From Apus apus (Eukaryota > Chordata > Aves > Apodiformes > Apodidae), in NCBI RefSeq assembly GCF_020740795.1, contig NC_067294.1:248001-312000 (forward strand): a stretch of 64,000 nucleotides of DNA. The letters run 5' to 3'. Under the pieces are notes generated by a model. The model did no database searches and was not told the origin of the DNA. It saw nothing but the letters and a program-made list of their open reading frames with translations. Made by a program: the position numbers and the translations under genes. Positions 1 to 51,350 of the stretch are shown piece by piece (within the stretch, counting starts at the first letter, position 1; every line of letters starts with the position of its first letter).

Positions 1-166
1 GCTGTGCCCCTCTCCCGCCGTGCCCCTCTCCCGCTGTGCCCCGCTCCCGCTGTGCCCCGCTCCCCGCTGTGCCCCTCTCCCCGCTGTGCCCCGCTCCCGC
101 TGTGCCCCTCTCCCCGGTGTGCCCCGCTCCCCGCTGTGCCCCTCTCCCCGCTGTGTCCCGCTCCCC
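1..166. repeat. Tandem repeat upstream of DPYSL3, about ten 16-17 bp units
   Basis: Ten head-to-tail copies of a unit close to GCTGTGCCCCGCTCCCC run from the window edge to about position 166. Units are 16 or 17 bp and alternate between CCCCTCTCCC and CCCCGCTCCC cores. The array probably continues to the left of the window. It lies about 200 bp upstream of the DPYSL3 start codon, so it is promoter-proximal. Long reading frames across it are products of C-rich repetitive sequence and are not genes. Confidence 0.9.
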
Positions 167-370
167 GGGCCGCTGCCGCCCCGCCCGGCGGGTCCCGCGC
201 GCGGTGCGGGGTGGGGCGCCCCCTGGCGGCCGCGGGCGGCGCTGGGGGCGGGGCGGGGCGGGGCCGGTCCGTCCCCGGTGGCGGCGGGCGCGGCGGGCGC
301 GGGCTCGGCTTTGTGCGGAGCCGGCGCGGAGGGGAGGGCAGCGGCGGCGGGTCGGCTGGGCGGCGGCGCC

Positions 371-20586
<20,216 letters not shown>

Positions 20587-20668
20587 GTGTCCTGGCTGAG
20601 AAGAAAACAAAATCCCTATTCAAGCGAAGGAAGAAAAATGGTACATTGGTGTTTAAGAAGGAAAAGCA

Positions 20669-20674
20669 AATAAA
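20669..20674 (+). terminator. DPYSL3: Proximal poly(A) signal AATAAA, DPYSL3
   Basis: Canonical hexamer 83 bp after the stop codon. Its closeness to the stop makes it a plausible but not certain cleavage signal. Confidence 0.5.
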
Positions 20675-21485
20675 CCTGTTCTGAAGGATCAATAAGCCTC
20701 AAGCCTTATGTTTGACACATGCTACTTGCTACCTAGCTTTAAAGATACTGCTTCATTTTGTTTTATGCATAGCCTTAAAATTCTGATGTGTTGTTGTGGG
20801 TTTGGTTGGGTTGTGTTTTACTCTTCCTCTCTGTATGCATGCCACTCAGACAGGTTGCTCGGTTCAGTGTGTTGTTGGTGTTGAAGGCGTGTGGGATGCT
20901 GCCATGTGGGACAGCGGGAACCACCCGGCAGGGCCGGCCGAGGCTCGGGGGGGCAGGTCCACGGGAGCTGGCAGGGGCAGGTGGGTCCCTGTCCTGTCCA
21001 TGTGCTTCCTCTCCACCCAGCGTTTCACCATGAGGCCCGTGGGGGAGCCCAAATCATCTCTGTAACAGCTGTCACAGCGCCTCGTGTAAGGAGTTTTACT
21101 ACTTTGTACACTTTATTAAAAAACCTCAGCTGTTCCTTCGAACAACTTGTGTTGCTGGTTGGCTTTTTTCTTCCCCAGGCTGCTGCAAAGCTGTGCCCTG
21201 CAGGTGAGCTGTGCAGAGGGGCTCCAAAGGGGGCTTTGGGTGGTGGTGGAGCTGGAGGAGGGACGGGCTGGCCGTGTGGTGACAGACCAGCCTGGACATG
21301 TTGTTGGGGTCTTCCCAGTTGGCACTGCCTTGGAGGCCATTTTAAGTGAACACCTCCCCCTCTGTCAAGTGTTTTTTATCAAGCTAAGGGTCACAGCCTT
21401 CTAAAGCTTGCAAAGCATGCAAAAAAAAAAACCACACTTGTTTTTTAAATATTACAAAAATGAAGTGTCAATTTAGGCTGTGCTA

Positions 21486-21491
21486 AATAAA
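21486..21491 (+). terminator. DPYSL3: Distal poly(A) signal AATAAA, DPYSL3
   Basis: Canonical hexamer followed within 10-20 bp by a run of seven or more T residues and TTCC. It faces a reverse-strand AATAAA at 21532-21537 that could serve STK32A. Confidence 0.5.
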
Positions 21492-21531
21492 TACACTTTT
21501 TTTCCTTCCTTAAGTATTTGACCTTAAAATA

Positions 21532-21537
21532 TTTATT
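21532..21537 (-). terminator. STK32A: Candidate poly(A) signal AATAAA for STK32A
   Basis: TTTATT on the plus strand reads AATAAA on the minus strand, about 1.4 kb after the STK32A stop. An ATTAAA at 22286-22291 on the same strand is a nearer alternative. It lies 40 bp from the distal DPYSL3 signal. Confidence 0.4.
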
Positions 21538-22957
21538 TTTACATGCTTGCAACTCAGACAGGACAAGCTGTCCATACAGCAGTCCTTTAAGGGGTCATGC
21601 CAGAATAGTTGTGCCACGGGTGGGGAAGACTGTTCATACTTACAGGTTTTGTGAAGTTCTGCTATCAAGTAGATTTTCCCTTGTTGCCTGGTAGTGGTTA
21701 AGCTAGGACTGTGCCTCTGTTTACAGAGGAAGAGGGGAAAGGAGAGATGGTTATAGAAGTCTTCGGGGAATTTTTAAAGATGCAATGTTCTTACCATTTA
21801 AGTACTCAAGTGTTTTGTTTTGGTTTGGGGATTTTTTTTGTCAGCAAATTTAAACTGAGAATCCAGAAATGTCCTTGTTGGCTCTGGGCAAGGCAGAATG
21901 GGTGTTCCTCCTGCCTTGTGAACTCAGAGGAGAAAGACAAGAAGGGACAGCGGATAAAAAGAACCCCTTGGGGTAAATGGGAGGCAAATGGTCCATCACA
22001 TGTTAATTATATTGCTGAGAACAGGAAAAACGTCAACCAGGGTGGTAAAACATCACATCTGCCAGAGCATTTAAATAATTGCATCATTCCCAGCATCACC
22101 ATAATAGAGATGCTTGGGCCAAGCTCAGTCTTGGCAGAGACCACACCAGGAGTACAGCTGTTGCTACAAACAGTAGCTGCTGAAGTCAAGTGTGATTTCA
22201 ATGGTGGAGAGATTAAAAACTACACATTCAAATCTACCTCTGAGGTTGGAAGCCAAACCCTGTCTGATTTAGTGAGTTGCAGCAATTTAATGTGATGGTG
22301 AATGGGTTTTTCAGGCTGGCCTGGAAAAGCATCTGGATGCTGGTTATGCACCAGTGCCTGGTTGTTACCTTGTCATTTCCACATCTGTCTGCATGCCCTC
22401 ACCACCCACCAGCCAGTGCTGCTCTGCGAGAAGCGTGCGCAGGAGCCGGCCTGGAGAGGGGAGAAAACCTCTGCTGCCTTCTCACAGCCAAGGAAGGGAC
22501 CATCGTTACTTCCAGCTCTCTGTGCCCACGCTCGTGGGCTGTTCTCGGGAGCTGACTAAGCAAAGGCCACCTGTGTCTACACGTGCAGCTGAGAGCAGCC
22601 TCCTGCAGCTGGACCCCATCCACAGCGCCAGCCTCCCAAGAGCCAGGACCCTCAGAGCTGCCCGGCACCAGCGCCAGGACGGGCGAGGCGGGCGGGGCTG
22701 GGCTGAGGCCCGGCAGGCACACCCGGGCGTGCGAGGGCCGCGAGCTGGCGGGCACAAAGGGGTGAGTACCGAGTGTATCATCCAGCACGCAGTCATGTTC
22801 CTGTCACCAAGAAAGGCAGAATAATAGGATCCAAGTCTGAGTGATTGTGGCAAGTCACTGTCGCCTGGTGCCGGTGGCCAAGTCTGCAGCCCAGCTCCAA
22901 GGAGGGTGGGGGTGTGCTGGGCCCACCAGGAGGGCTCCAGCGGGGGCTGTGCTGCTC
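21538..22957 (-). other. STK32A: Probable STK32A 3' UTR
   Basis: This is the stretch between the STK32A stop and the convergent poly(A) signals. It includes a GC-rich patch at about 22.6-22.75 kb with long but motif-free frames on both strands. No conserved protein segment is visible in it. The assignment as UTR rests on position only. Confidence 0.5.
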
Positions 22958-44042
<21,085 letters not shown>

Positions 44043-44164
44043 GGCGCCCTCAGCCCCGGCTCTGCTCTCTCCACCTCTCAGTTGTGTCACCACCCCCGAA
44101 GCCTCCGGGACGGTGTTACCCTGGTCAGCCCCAGCAGAGCTGAACAACCTTCTGCTGCTGCATC
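44043..44164 (-). other. STK32A: Putative STK32A 5' UTR part of the first coding exon
   Basis: On the minus strand, CTTCTCCAG provides an acceptor next to 44164, followed by 122 nt leading to the STK32A ATG. This leader contains an upstream ATG (44161-44163) that opens a 12-codon frame starting MQQQKVVQLCWG and ends before the main start. The splice boundary is inferred, not proven. Confidence 0.45.
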
Positions 44165-44673
44165 CTGGAGAAGGCAAGAGGCGAAAATTCATCATCATTC
44201 AGGATACAGAGGCATTTTGCAGCTTGCCAATTTCTCACTGGGGGTTCACTGCTCTGGAGACAAAACTGAGCATCAGGTAAAAAGCACATTATAATGGAGT
44301 TTACTAGTGAAACCCAGTACAGTAGCATCATAGCCTTGCAATCTAGACCAGGACTGCTGCCCAGTAAGGGGCAGAAGTGCAGAAACAGCCTGAAAGGATC
44401 TGAGGATGTGGCTCACTTTTGCTGTATCATCCAACATATTCTATTTTGTAGCTTCAATGATGTTACAATTTAGAGATGATAAAGCATGACTAATTGTTGT
44501 AAGGTCAATATCCAAAATAAATGGACATGGTGACTTTGCTAGATAAAATCAGAAAGGCCCTTTTGACTGCTAAGGTCATGTGGAACTGTAAAAGCTGTAT
44601 AAGAAGAAATTCCAAATATTAACCTCTTGATTTAAGCTGTTACAGAAGTCTTTCCTTCAGGACAAAATAATAC

Positions 44674-44706
44674 TTTTTTTTTTCTTTTTTTTGTTTGTTT
44701 TTTTTT
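44674..44706. repeat. T-rich tract (A-rich on minus strand)
   Basis: Runs of 6-10 T residues are interrupted by single C or G bases. It is a simple-sequence tract. It could be the tail of an old retroposed copy, but no body of such an element is recognisable next to it. Confidence 0.7.
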
Positions 44707-45769
44707 AATGAAAAGATTTAATGAAAACTCAAGGTGTGATTACCATTCAGTTTCTTAAAAAAAACTTCATATGAACAATGAAAAAAAACCCAAAACATCT
44801 TCTGGTTGATGGTTCCGCGCTGGCTGAAGCGGCTGGTTTTCCTCTGACAGTGCAGGAGGAAAGGTCTGTTCAGCAGCAGACAACACAGGTTTCAGTTTTC
44901 CAGTTCTCCCCCAAACACTGGTGTGTATATACTGGAGCATATGATGCTGTGCACTTTAGTGACACTCAAGGGAGCTTGAATGATCTTACACAAGTTTTAG
45001 CAGTTTTATTCTTAAAACACCGACAGGCAAAACACCCTTATATGCTTATTTTGATACTGATGTCCCTGTGAAATACACATTTATTTCTGTTGGAAGTACA
45101 AAACTCCAGAAGAATAAAATGAGGGAGTAACAGTGCAGCACATCCTGGACTTCATCCAGCCTGGAGTGTTCCCCAGGACATTCCTATTTTCACTGCACGT
45201 TTAAGGATGCAGTGCAACCTTACTAATTTTTTTCTCAGATGGACTTTCTGGAAACACAGCTACTGAGTAGCAGGTGTTTGGGAATGCCCGGGCTCCCGGC
45301 TCCAGAGCCAGGCAGGACCCCTTCACATTCCCAAGCACATTTTATCCTCAACAGATAAATGTAAACCAAAGCAAAGCAGAGAAAGTGTAACCGCTGAGGT
45401 GCTGTGCCCAGGGTTTACAACGGCTCTGCAAGCAGGAGGAAAAGAGCTCAGCAGCAGGAAGGAAAGGGTGAGACGTTCATACAAAGGTCAGCAGCTGAGT
45501 GCATTGTTAGTGTTATCACTGATGGGTGGCTACCGAGCATCCTCTCAAGAGGACCACCAACCCGGAGAGGTTCACAAACAATTTCTCTTATCACCTTCTC
45601 GTTGCTTAGGTGCTGTTGAGGGGCAGGGTGCTGCTGCTGTTCTCCTGAACAGCTGAAACCGGGCAGTAAAGCAGCAGCGTACGGCATTAGCCTGTCACTA
45701 TAGTCCCGGAGAAATTAAAGATTAACATGAACTCATCCGCAGCCACAGCCAGGTTCCGGAAGGACGAGA

Positions 45770-46570
45770 GCAGGTACCCTGGGTGTCACCTTCGGGTCTG
45801 GAGCCCGTCCTCCGTCCGCGGCGCCGCGGTTCCGCGGGCTGAGCCCGCTCAGCTGCTGCGGGCAGGGATGTAGCTGCAGCCCTCACCCCCGCGCCCCCCG
45901 GGCTGTCCCCAGCAGCCCCTGAACCCGCACCCGGGGGTGCAGATGGAGGCGGGGCTGGGGCAGAGCCCGCTCTGCAGGGCAAGAGCGAAGAAGGCACCTA
46001 CCTCGGGAGAGGAGCGGGGAGGGGCGGCAGGCGGGACCCGGGGCCGCCCGCAACAACCTGCAGCCCGGGCGAGCAGCCGGAGGAGTCCCGGGTGTCCCAG
46101 AGGATCTCCGCAAGTCCCCCCCGCAGGAGGAGCCAGCGGCAGCGCGGGGACACGCGTGGGTCTCGCCCCGCACACGCTGCCCCGCCCACGGGCCCCACCG
46201 TCAGGACGGTGCCCCCGTCCCTCCCCCGGCTCTGGCAGCGAGTCCCGGCTGCAGCAGCCCCGGCGCCCGGGACCGGGACCGGGACTCAGCGCCTCCCCCG
46301 CCGTGACAGCCCCCGCGCCGGGGGAGGGACCGGCTCGTCCCACCGCAAGGGAAAACCTGCGGGCATTTCGAGACGTGCCCCCAGCTGCTCCCTCTGCCGC
46401 TGGCCCGTCCAGGGTTTATTCCTTCTTTAAAACTCCTGTGACGCACTTGATTTTTATTGTTTTTAATAAAGCAAATTATGAGAACTCCGCCCCCTGATGT
46501 ACCCCGCCTGAAGGCCAGGGATTCCCTTCTGCGGGAGGGGCGGTGTGAGCGCTCTGCCGCCGGCCCAGCT
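45770..46570 (-). promoter_or_regulatory. STK32A: CpG island, probable STK32A promoter
   Basis: A dense CpG island of about 0.8 kb lies 1.7 kb upstream of the STK32A start codon on the coding-strand side. Inside it, the minus strand has a good donor (CCCGAG then GTAGGT, plus coordinates 45996-46001). That would allow a non-coding first exon ending at 46002 and spliced to 44164. No TATA box is seen. The long frames here on both strands arise from high GC content. Confidence 0.6.
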
Positions 46571-49500
46571 CGCCTTCAGCAAAGTGGCTGAAATAAAAGC
46601 ATCTCTGGTGAGTAGAATAACAAGTCTCATGCTGCGGGGAATGTTTACCGATTTGTCTACGGCTCCAGCAACAGGAGAGGCCTGAGATTCCCTTTCCTGC
46701 CCAAGGTCAGACTTCACCTTTCCGAGGGTAAAACCTGCGGTCTACATGTTCAAAGCAGCTTTTCCCAAATGTACTAACATTTGCTGGATTGAGGATCCTT
46801 CCCATCTCATCTTTCACATTAGCAATTTAAATGAAATTTGAAATTTTTTACCCGAAGTAATTAGAATTCTTTTCTAAACATTATTCTTACGATTTTTTTT
46901 TCAACAAAAGCTAGAGCCCAGGGCAAAACCAGTACAGTTAGTGGCATTCGAAGTGAAAATGTTACAAAACAATTAATTGAGAGTTGTTCTCTATTCAGGG
47001 AGTCATCTGAAGAGTTTCAGGGCATCTCTGGGCAACAGATGAAGATGTGCTGGCGACACATCAGACCTGTGAAATTCCTGGGTGCAGCGGGATTCCCTGC
47101 GGAGAAGAGGCACCGATGGACGCCGAACAGGAGCTCGGGGGAGAGAAGCGGCTCATCAGGGCACCCGTCATGCCACGAGGCACCCTCAGCCCTCCCCGGC
47201 TGGCGGCACAGAGCACCACGATAGACCTCGGGTGCCTTCTAACGGAGAAAAGGGAAGAGGACTGGTTCCTGTCGTCCCGGAGGCTCTACCAACCCGACGC
47301 CCTCTGCACCTCCACGGGCACCTGAAATCCTCCCTTCCCACCCCAGCCTCTGCACAGAGACAAACCCCCCAGGCTCTGCAGAGGTCTGAGGGAGCAAAGC
47401 ACCTGGATTTTATCTGTTCAGCCAACGATACTTTTGTTTCAAGTACCAAACTAATTTTTAGCCGTGGCTTACAAAAGTAAAGAAGTTTAGCTGTATTTAC
47501 AGCATGTATTGGCTGGAACCTTAAGCCCTGAAGAAGGGAATTTAGCAGCCGTGGCTCAGCTGCAACCCTCCGGTGAACTCTAACATTATGGTATGATTTC
47601 CATGTGTCAGATTGTAATATCCATTGCTGGCATCTCTTGAGGTTCAAGTGGGCTCACTTTCATGAGAGTCCAAAGCTTCTACTGAACTAGAGCTATTTTG
47701 TATGCTTTGCAATTCTGTAGATGGATGCTTGCTCAAAGGCAGAGATATTGGTATACAGAATTAATCGAGCTTAAAACTGATATGTTGAATATTTAATCTG
47801 CTTAATTTAGTTTTCCCAGTGCTTTCAGCCCACCAAAATCCCCTGCAGCTGCCCGTACCCACTCGGCGATGGCAGACGAGGTCTGCAGAGGCAGCAGTTC
47901 TGCCGCTGGCCACAGAGGGTCACTGGTGACCGGTGCTCTCATCACTGGTGACCGATGCTCGCCACTCGAGGGCTCACACGGAGAGCAACAGCTTCTTGGT
48001 TCACATACGTGTCCCCAGAGTCACTAGGGGCAGGTGGCCCACGCTCGTGGGGTGCCCACGCCTCCCAACGTCCTCAGCAGGAGCAGCTCCCAAAGCCCGC
48101 TCCCTTCGCAGAGCTGCAGACACGTGGGGCTCCCCTCCAGCAGCGCTGTCTCTCCTACAAGCAAGGAGCGATGTTTTTCTGGATGGGCAAAGCTGTTTCT
48201 GGTGTCAGTTTATCCGTCTAACCCACAGAGAAGCAAGGACTTATCTGTTCCAGCTGAGGATCAAACAACTGTCTATTAATAGACTACAATCCCTCATGGG
48301 GGGCAGAGAGGAATGATATTACTCTTCTGAAAGACCCTTAAAAGTCACAAGAGACAGGATTTGCTTAAGAAAAATCAGGGGAGCAGACTTCTTCTCCACG
48401 GACACAACATGAAGTGTGACAATACACAAAAAGATCGTTGTCTTCAGCAGATCATGTGAAACAGTGAAACAATATCATACATTGCCTTGAATAAAAGGCT
48501 TTGCAAAGCTCTAGGCAGGGATGGGTAAACTACACAATGAAAAGCCCTGTTAGAGTTTGGAGGGGTTTCTAAACTTGCATTTGACAGATATCAATGCTAC
48601 CTTTATACTCAAGAATCAAAATGGTCCACACCTGGGAGGTATAAAATCCCAGTTCCCCCCACAGCCAAGAGGACTTTAGTATAGGTAGTGCCTGTCTACT
48701 CTGGGTCTCAGCTTTAACTAAAAAAATAAGAAAACATTACACAATTTAATGTCCATTTGAAGAAGAGGGTGTTTCTGCTTCTATCAAACTCATTTTCCTC
48801 CCAGCTCAGTTATCTCTATGCATCATTGCACTCACATCTACAAAGACACTGAAGACACCTTAAGAGCTGTAGATGAAGCAGAGAGGAAAGGGCAGTCAAG
48901 GGCAGACTGCAGTGGTTTATGGGCTGTTCCCCCTCCAGTCCTTCCCACCCCACGTCCCTCCTTGAAACGCTGTGCTCTGTTTGGTGCTGGGGATCCTCAC
49001 CAGCCCTTGCACACTGCCCTGGTTTGTGCACACGTGCACGTGCCCATACCCAGTGGTGCACAAAACCCTGTACCTTGATCAAGAGTGACTAGGAACACGG
49101 CAAGTCTTCACTCAACAAAATCACACTCAGTCTAGACAAATGTTATCAAATAATGACTATAAAGTAAAATGGGAGTCTAACTCTTACTGTGGCCCTGTAA
49201 TGACAATACAATAAATAACAAAAATGCTATAAACAATAAGGAAAGAACAACAACATAAACCTTATCACAAGGATTATAAAAAGAGGTATTTGCTCACTGG
49301 TTTATTTTGGTTAGAGAACCAGAGATCTTTTTGCTGCATGACTGTATAAAGAAAATCTTACATATAAAAGTATTCTCATCCCAGATAGGCTTGATTGCTG
49401 TATTTGCTTTCCAGTTTTTATAATTCACACTTCAAATCTCAGAGGGAAAAAAATTGCTATAACAGCTGCTGATTTGTATGAACTAACTTGCACAAACGTT

Positions 49501-50129
49501 CTTCCTCCTATCCTTCAGGGAAAAGTCTGAGTAAACATGAGCCAGGGAAATCTATTCCCTTAGAAAAAGTCATCTTGCTGGCAATCTGAAAAACTCGGTT
49601 GTTTGCAAAAATCAGTCGTTACAGCACTAGTTTTTTCCCTGATGGGTAAATCTAGTCCTGGTGAAACCAGATACACCCCTGGGCAGGACTGCAGGGCTGC
49701 CCCTCTCCCTCCAGGCTACATCCAACACCTGGCTGCCAAGCTAAGGAGGGGCCAGCCCAGGTACTCCCAATGTATTTCTTACTGTATAATATAAATAGTG
49801 ACTGAAGACCAGAACTTTGCTGGGTGCCTAGTGAAGCAGACAGGAAACCAAGCGTTTTTGTCTTTCTGTTCTTCCACACTTCCACACTCAGCACGATGGT
49901 ATTATTTGGCACTTATTGTTAGGACTTGCACATTCACATATTAAACTTCAGGAGTTTTTTCTGACCACTGGTAACAGAAGACTACTGATTTGGGGCAAAA
50001 CCTGGCAAGCCTAAAGGAAAGCACAAGCGCTGAGTTCCCTCTGTCAGCCTCGTGCTCAGCTCCTGCTAGTGAGTCTAGTGTGAGACAGAGAGAAATGCTT
50101 AATTACGGAGAGTGAGTTAATTAGTGATG
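46571..50129. other. Interval between the two CpG islands
   Basis: Single-copy sequence, AT-rich at 49.1-49.6 kb. It includes one frame with somewhat coding-like composition (47011-47325) and a short inverted repeat GGTCACTGGTGACC at 47918-47931. No recognised gene. Confidence 0.6.
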
Positions 50130-51350
50130 TCTCAAGTGCAGACGCAGACCGGCAAAGGCGCACGGAGGAGCCCAGCCCCGGAGCCTGCAGAAGCTGGGTC
50201 CCCTCCTCCGCCTTGCACAGCACAATTTCAAAGCAGAATGGGCTGTTTACCACTGCTTGAGCAGGCATTTTTTGAGGCTCCACACAGGCAGAGCCGTTAG
50301 CAGGGAGGTGACGGGGAGCAGCTTTCGCCCAAGCGCGCACAGACGCGGCAGGAGGAGCGCGGCCGCGCGCACCGCGATCCGGCCGGGGACAAACTCCCCG
50401 GGCAGCCCGCAGGGCAGCGGACGCGGGGACGCGGGCACCGGGACATCTGTAGCGGTGACACGGGGGCCAGCGAGCTCAGCGAGCCTGGGCAGCCGGGTGC
50501 CCGCTGCAGCCTCCCCGGCCCGTTTTTGCCCAGGGGAGGCGAGCAGCGCCCCGAGACACTGCGGTGAGAGCAACCGCTCCGGGACTGCTACAGACCCCGG
50601 CGGCGGGCGGTGCCACGGCGGGTGTGCCAGGCGGCTGTCCCGGGAGGCCGAGCACCGGCCGCGGCCAGAGGCGCTCCGGGACGGCTGAGAGGCGGGCTCG
50701 GAAGGGACCCGGCAGCCCGGGGGGGCCGGCGCGGCCCCATCTGCCCTGGGCCCCACCTGCTCCCAGCCCCGCCGCTCCGGCCCGTGCCCCTCGCAGCCTG
50801 CCCGGCGGGCGGGCAGCCCGGCCGCTCCCGAGCAGCGATCGCACCCGGGCAGCGATCGCAGCCCAGCAGGGATCGCACCCGAGCAGGGATCGCAGCCGAG
50901 CAGGGATCGCACCCGAGCAGGGATCGCACCCGAGCAGCGATCGCAGCCCAGCAGGGATCGCACCCGAGCAGGGATCGCAGCCCAGCAGGGATCGCAGCCG
51001 AGCAGGGATCGCAGCCGAGCAGGGATCGCACCCGAGCAGCGATCGCAGCCCAGCAGGGATCGCACCCGAGCAGGGATCGCAGCCCAGCAGGGATCGCAGC
51101 CGAGCAGGGATCGCAGCCCAGCAGCGATCGCAGCCGAGCAGCGCAGCGCGGCGGCAGCTCCTCCCGCACCCGCCCCCCCAGCCGCGCATGCGGGCCGGGC
51201 CGCGCAGCTCCCGCGGAGGCCGGTGCGGGGCTGGGGGCGGCGGGAGCGGCCCAGGGCCCGCGGCCGGGGTCAGTGCCAGGCGCGGGGCGATGTTCAACCT
51301 TCCGCGCACGGCCCGGCCTCTCGTCCATCGGCTGGAGGAGGCAGGCTCGT
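50130..51350 (+). promoter_or_regulatory. PPP2R2B: CpG island, probable PPP2R2B upstream promoter
   Basis: A 1.2 kb island is located 2 kb upstream of the first recognisable PPP2R2B coding exon and oriented head-to-head with STK32A. About 300 bp of it is a 17-bp minisatellite. The PPP2R2B exon at 53346 needs an upstream exon ending in phase 1 or a non-coding leader, and this island is the natural place for it. Which donor is used cannot be decided from sequence; GTGAGC at about 51519 and GTGAGA at about 51604 are options downstream. Confidence 0.55.
50837..51142. repeat. 18-copy 17-bp GC-rich minisatellite in CpG island
   Basis: Exactly eighteen 17-bp units start with GATCGCA and end with GCAG plus G or C. 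The middle varies among CCCGA, GCCCA and GCCGA (CCCGG once), for example GATCGCACCCGAGCAGG. Units 6-10 and 12-16 are identical in order, so a block of about six units was duplicated. Where a unit ends in C, the junction forms the palindrome GCGATCGC (five times). There is no stop codon in any of the six frames, and because 17 is not divisible by three every frame would read a 17-residue repeat. The long frames across it are therefore not evidence for a protein. Confidence 0.97.

Larger units (their letters stand above)
20587..21520 (+). other. DPYSL3: DPYSL3 3' UTR with three candidate poly(A) signals
   Basis: After the stop codon the sequence carries AATAAA at 20669-20674, ATTAAA at 21115-21120 and AATAAA at 21486-21491. 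The last is followed by a T-rich stretch suited to a downstream element. Use of several would give 3' UTRs of about 0.1, 0.55 and 0.92 kb. Longer forms would run into the STK32A 3' UTR on the opposite strand. Confidence 0.6.

Noticed and set aside
44674-44706. T-rich tract as the tail of a retroposed element
   Set aside because: No recognisable element body, target-site duplication or internal promoter could be found next to it.
45849-46497. Reading frames of 160-190 codons in the 45.8-46.5 kb island
   Set aside because: Both strands are open at once, composition is Pro/Ala/Arg/Gly-rich and there is no similarity to known proteins. This is typical of GC-rich promoters.
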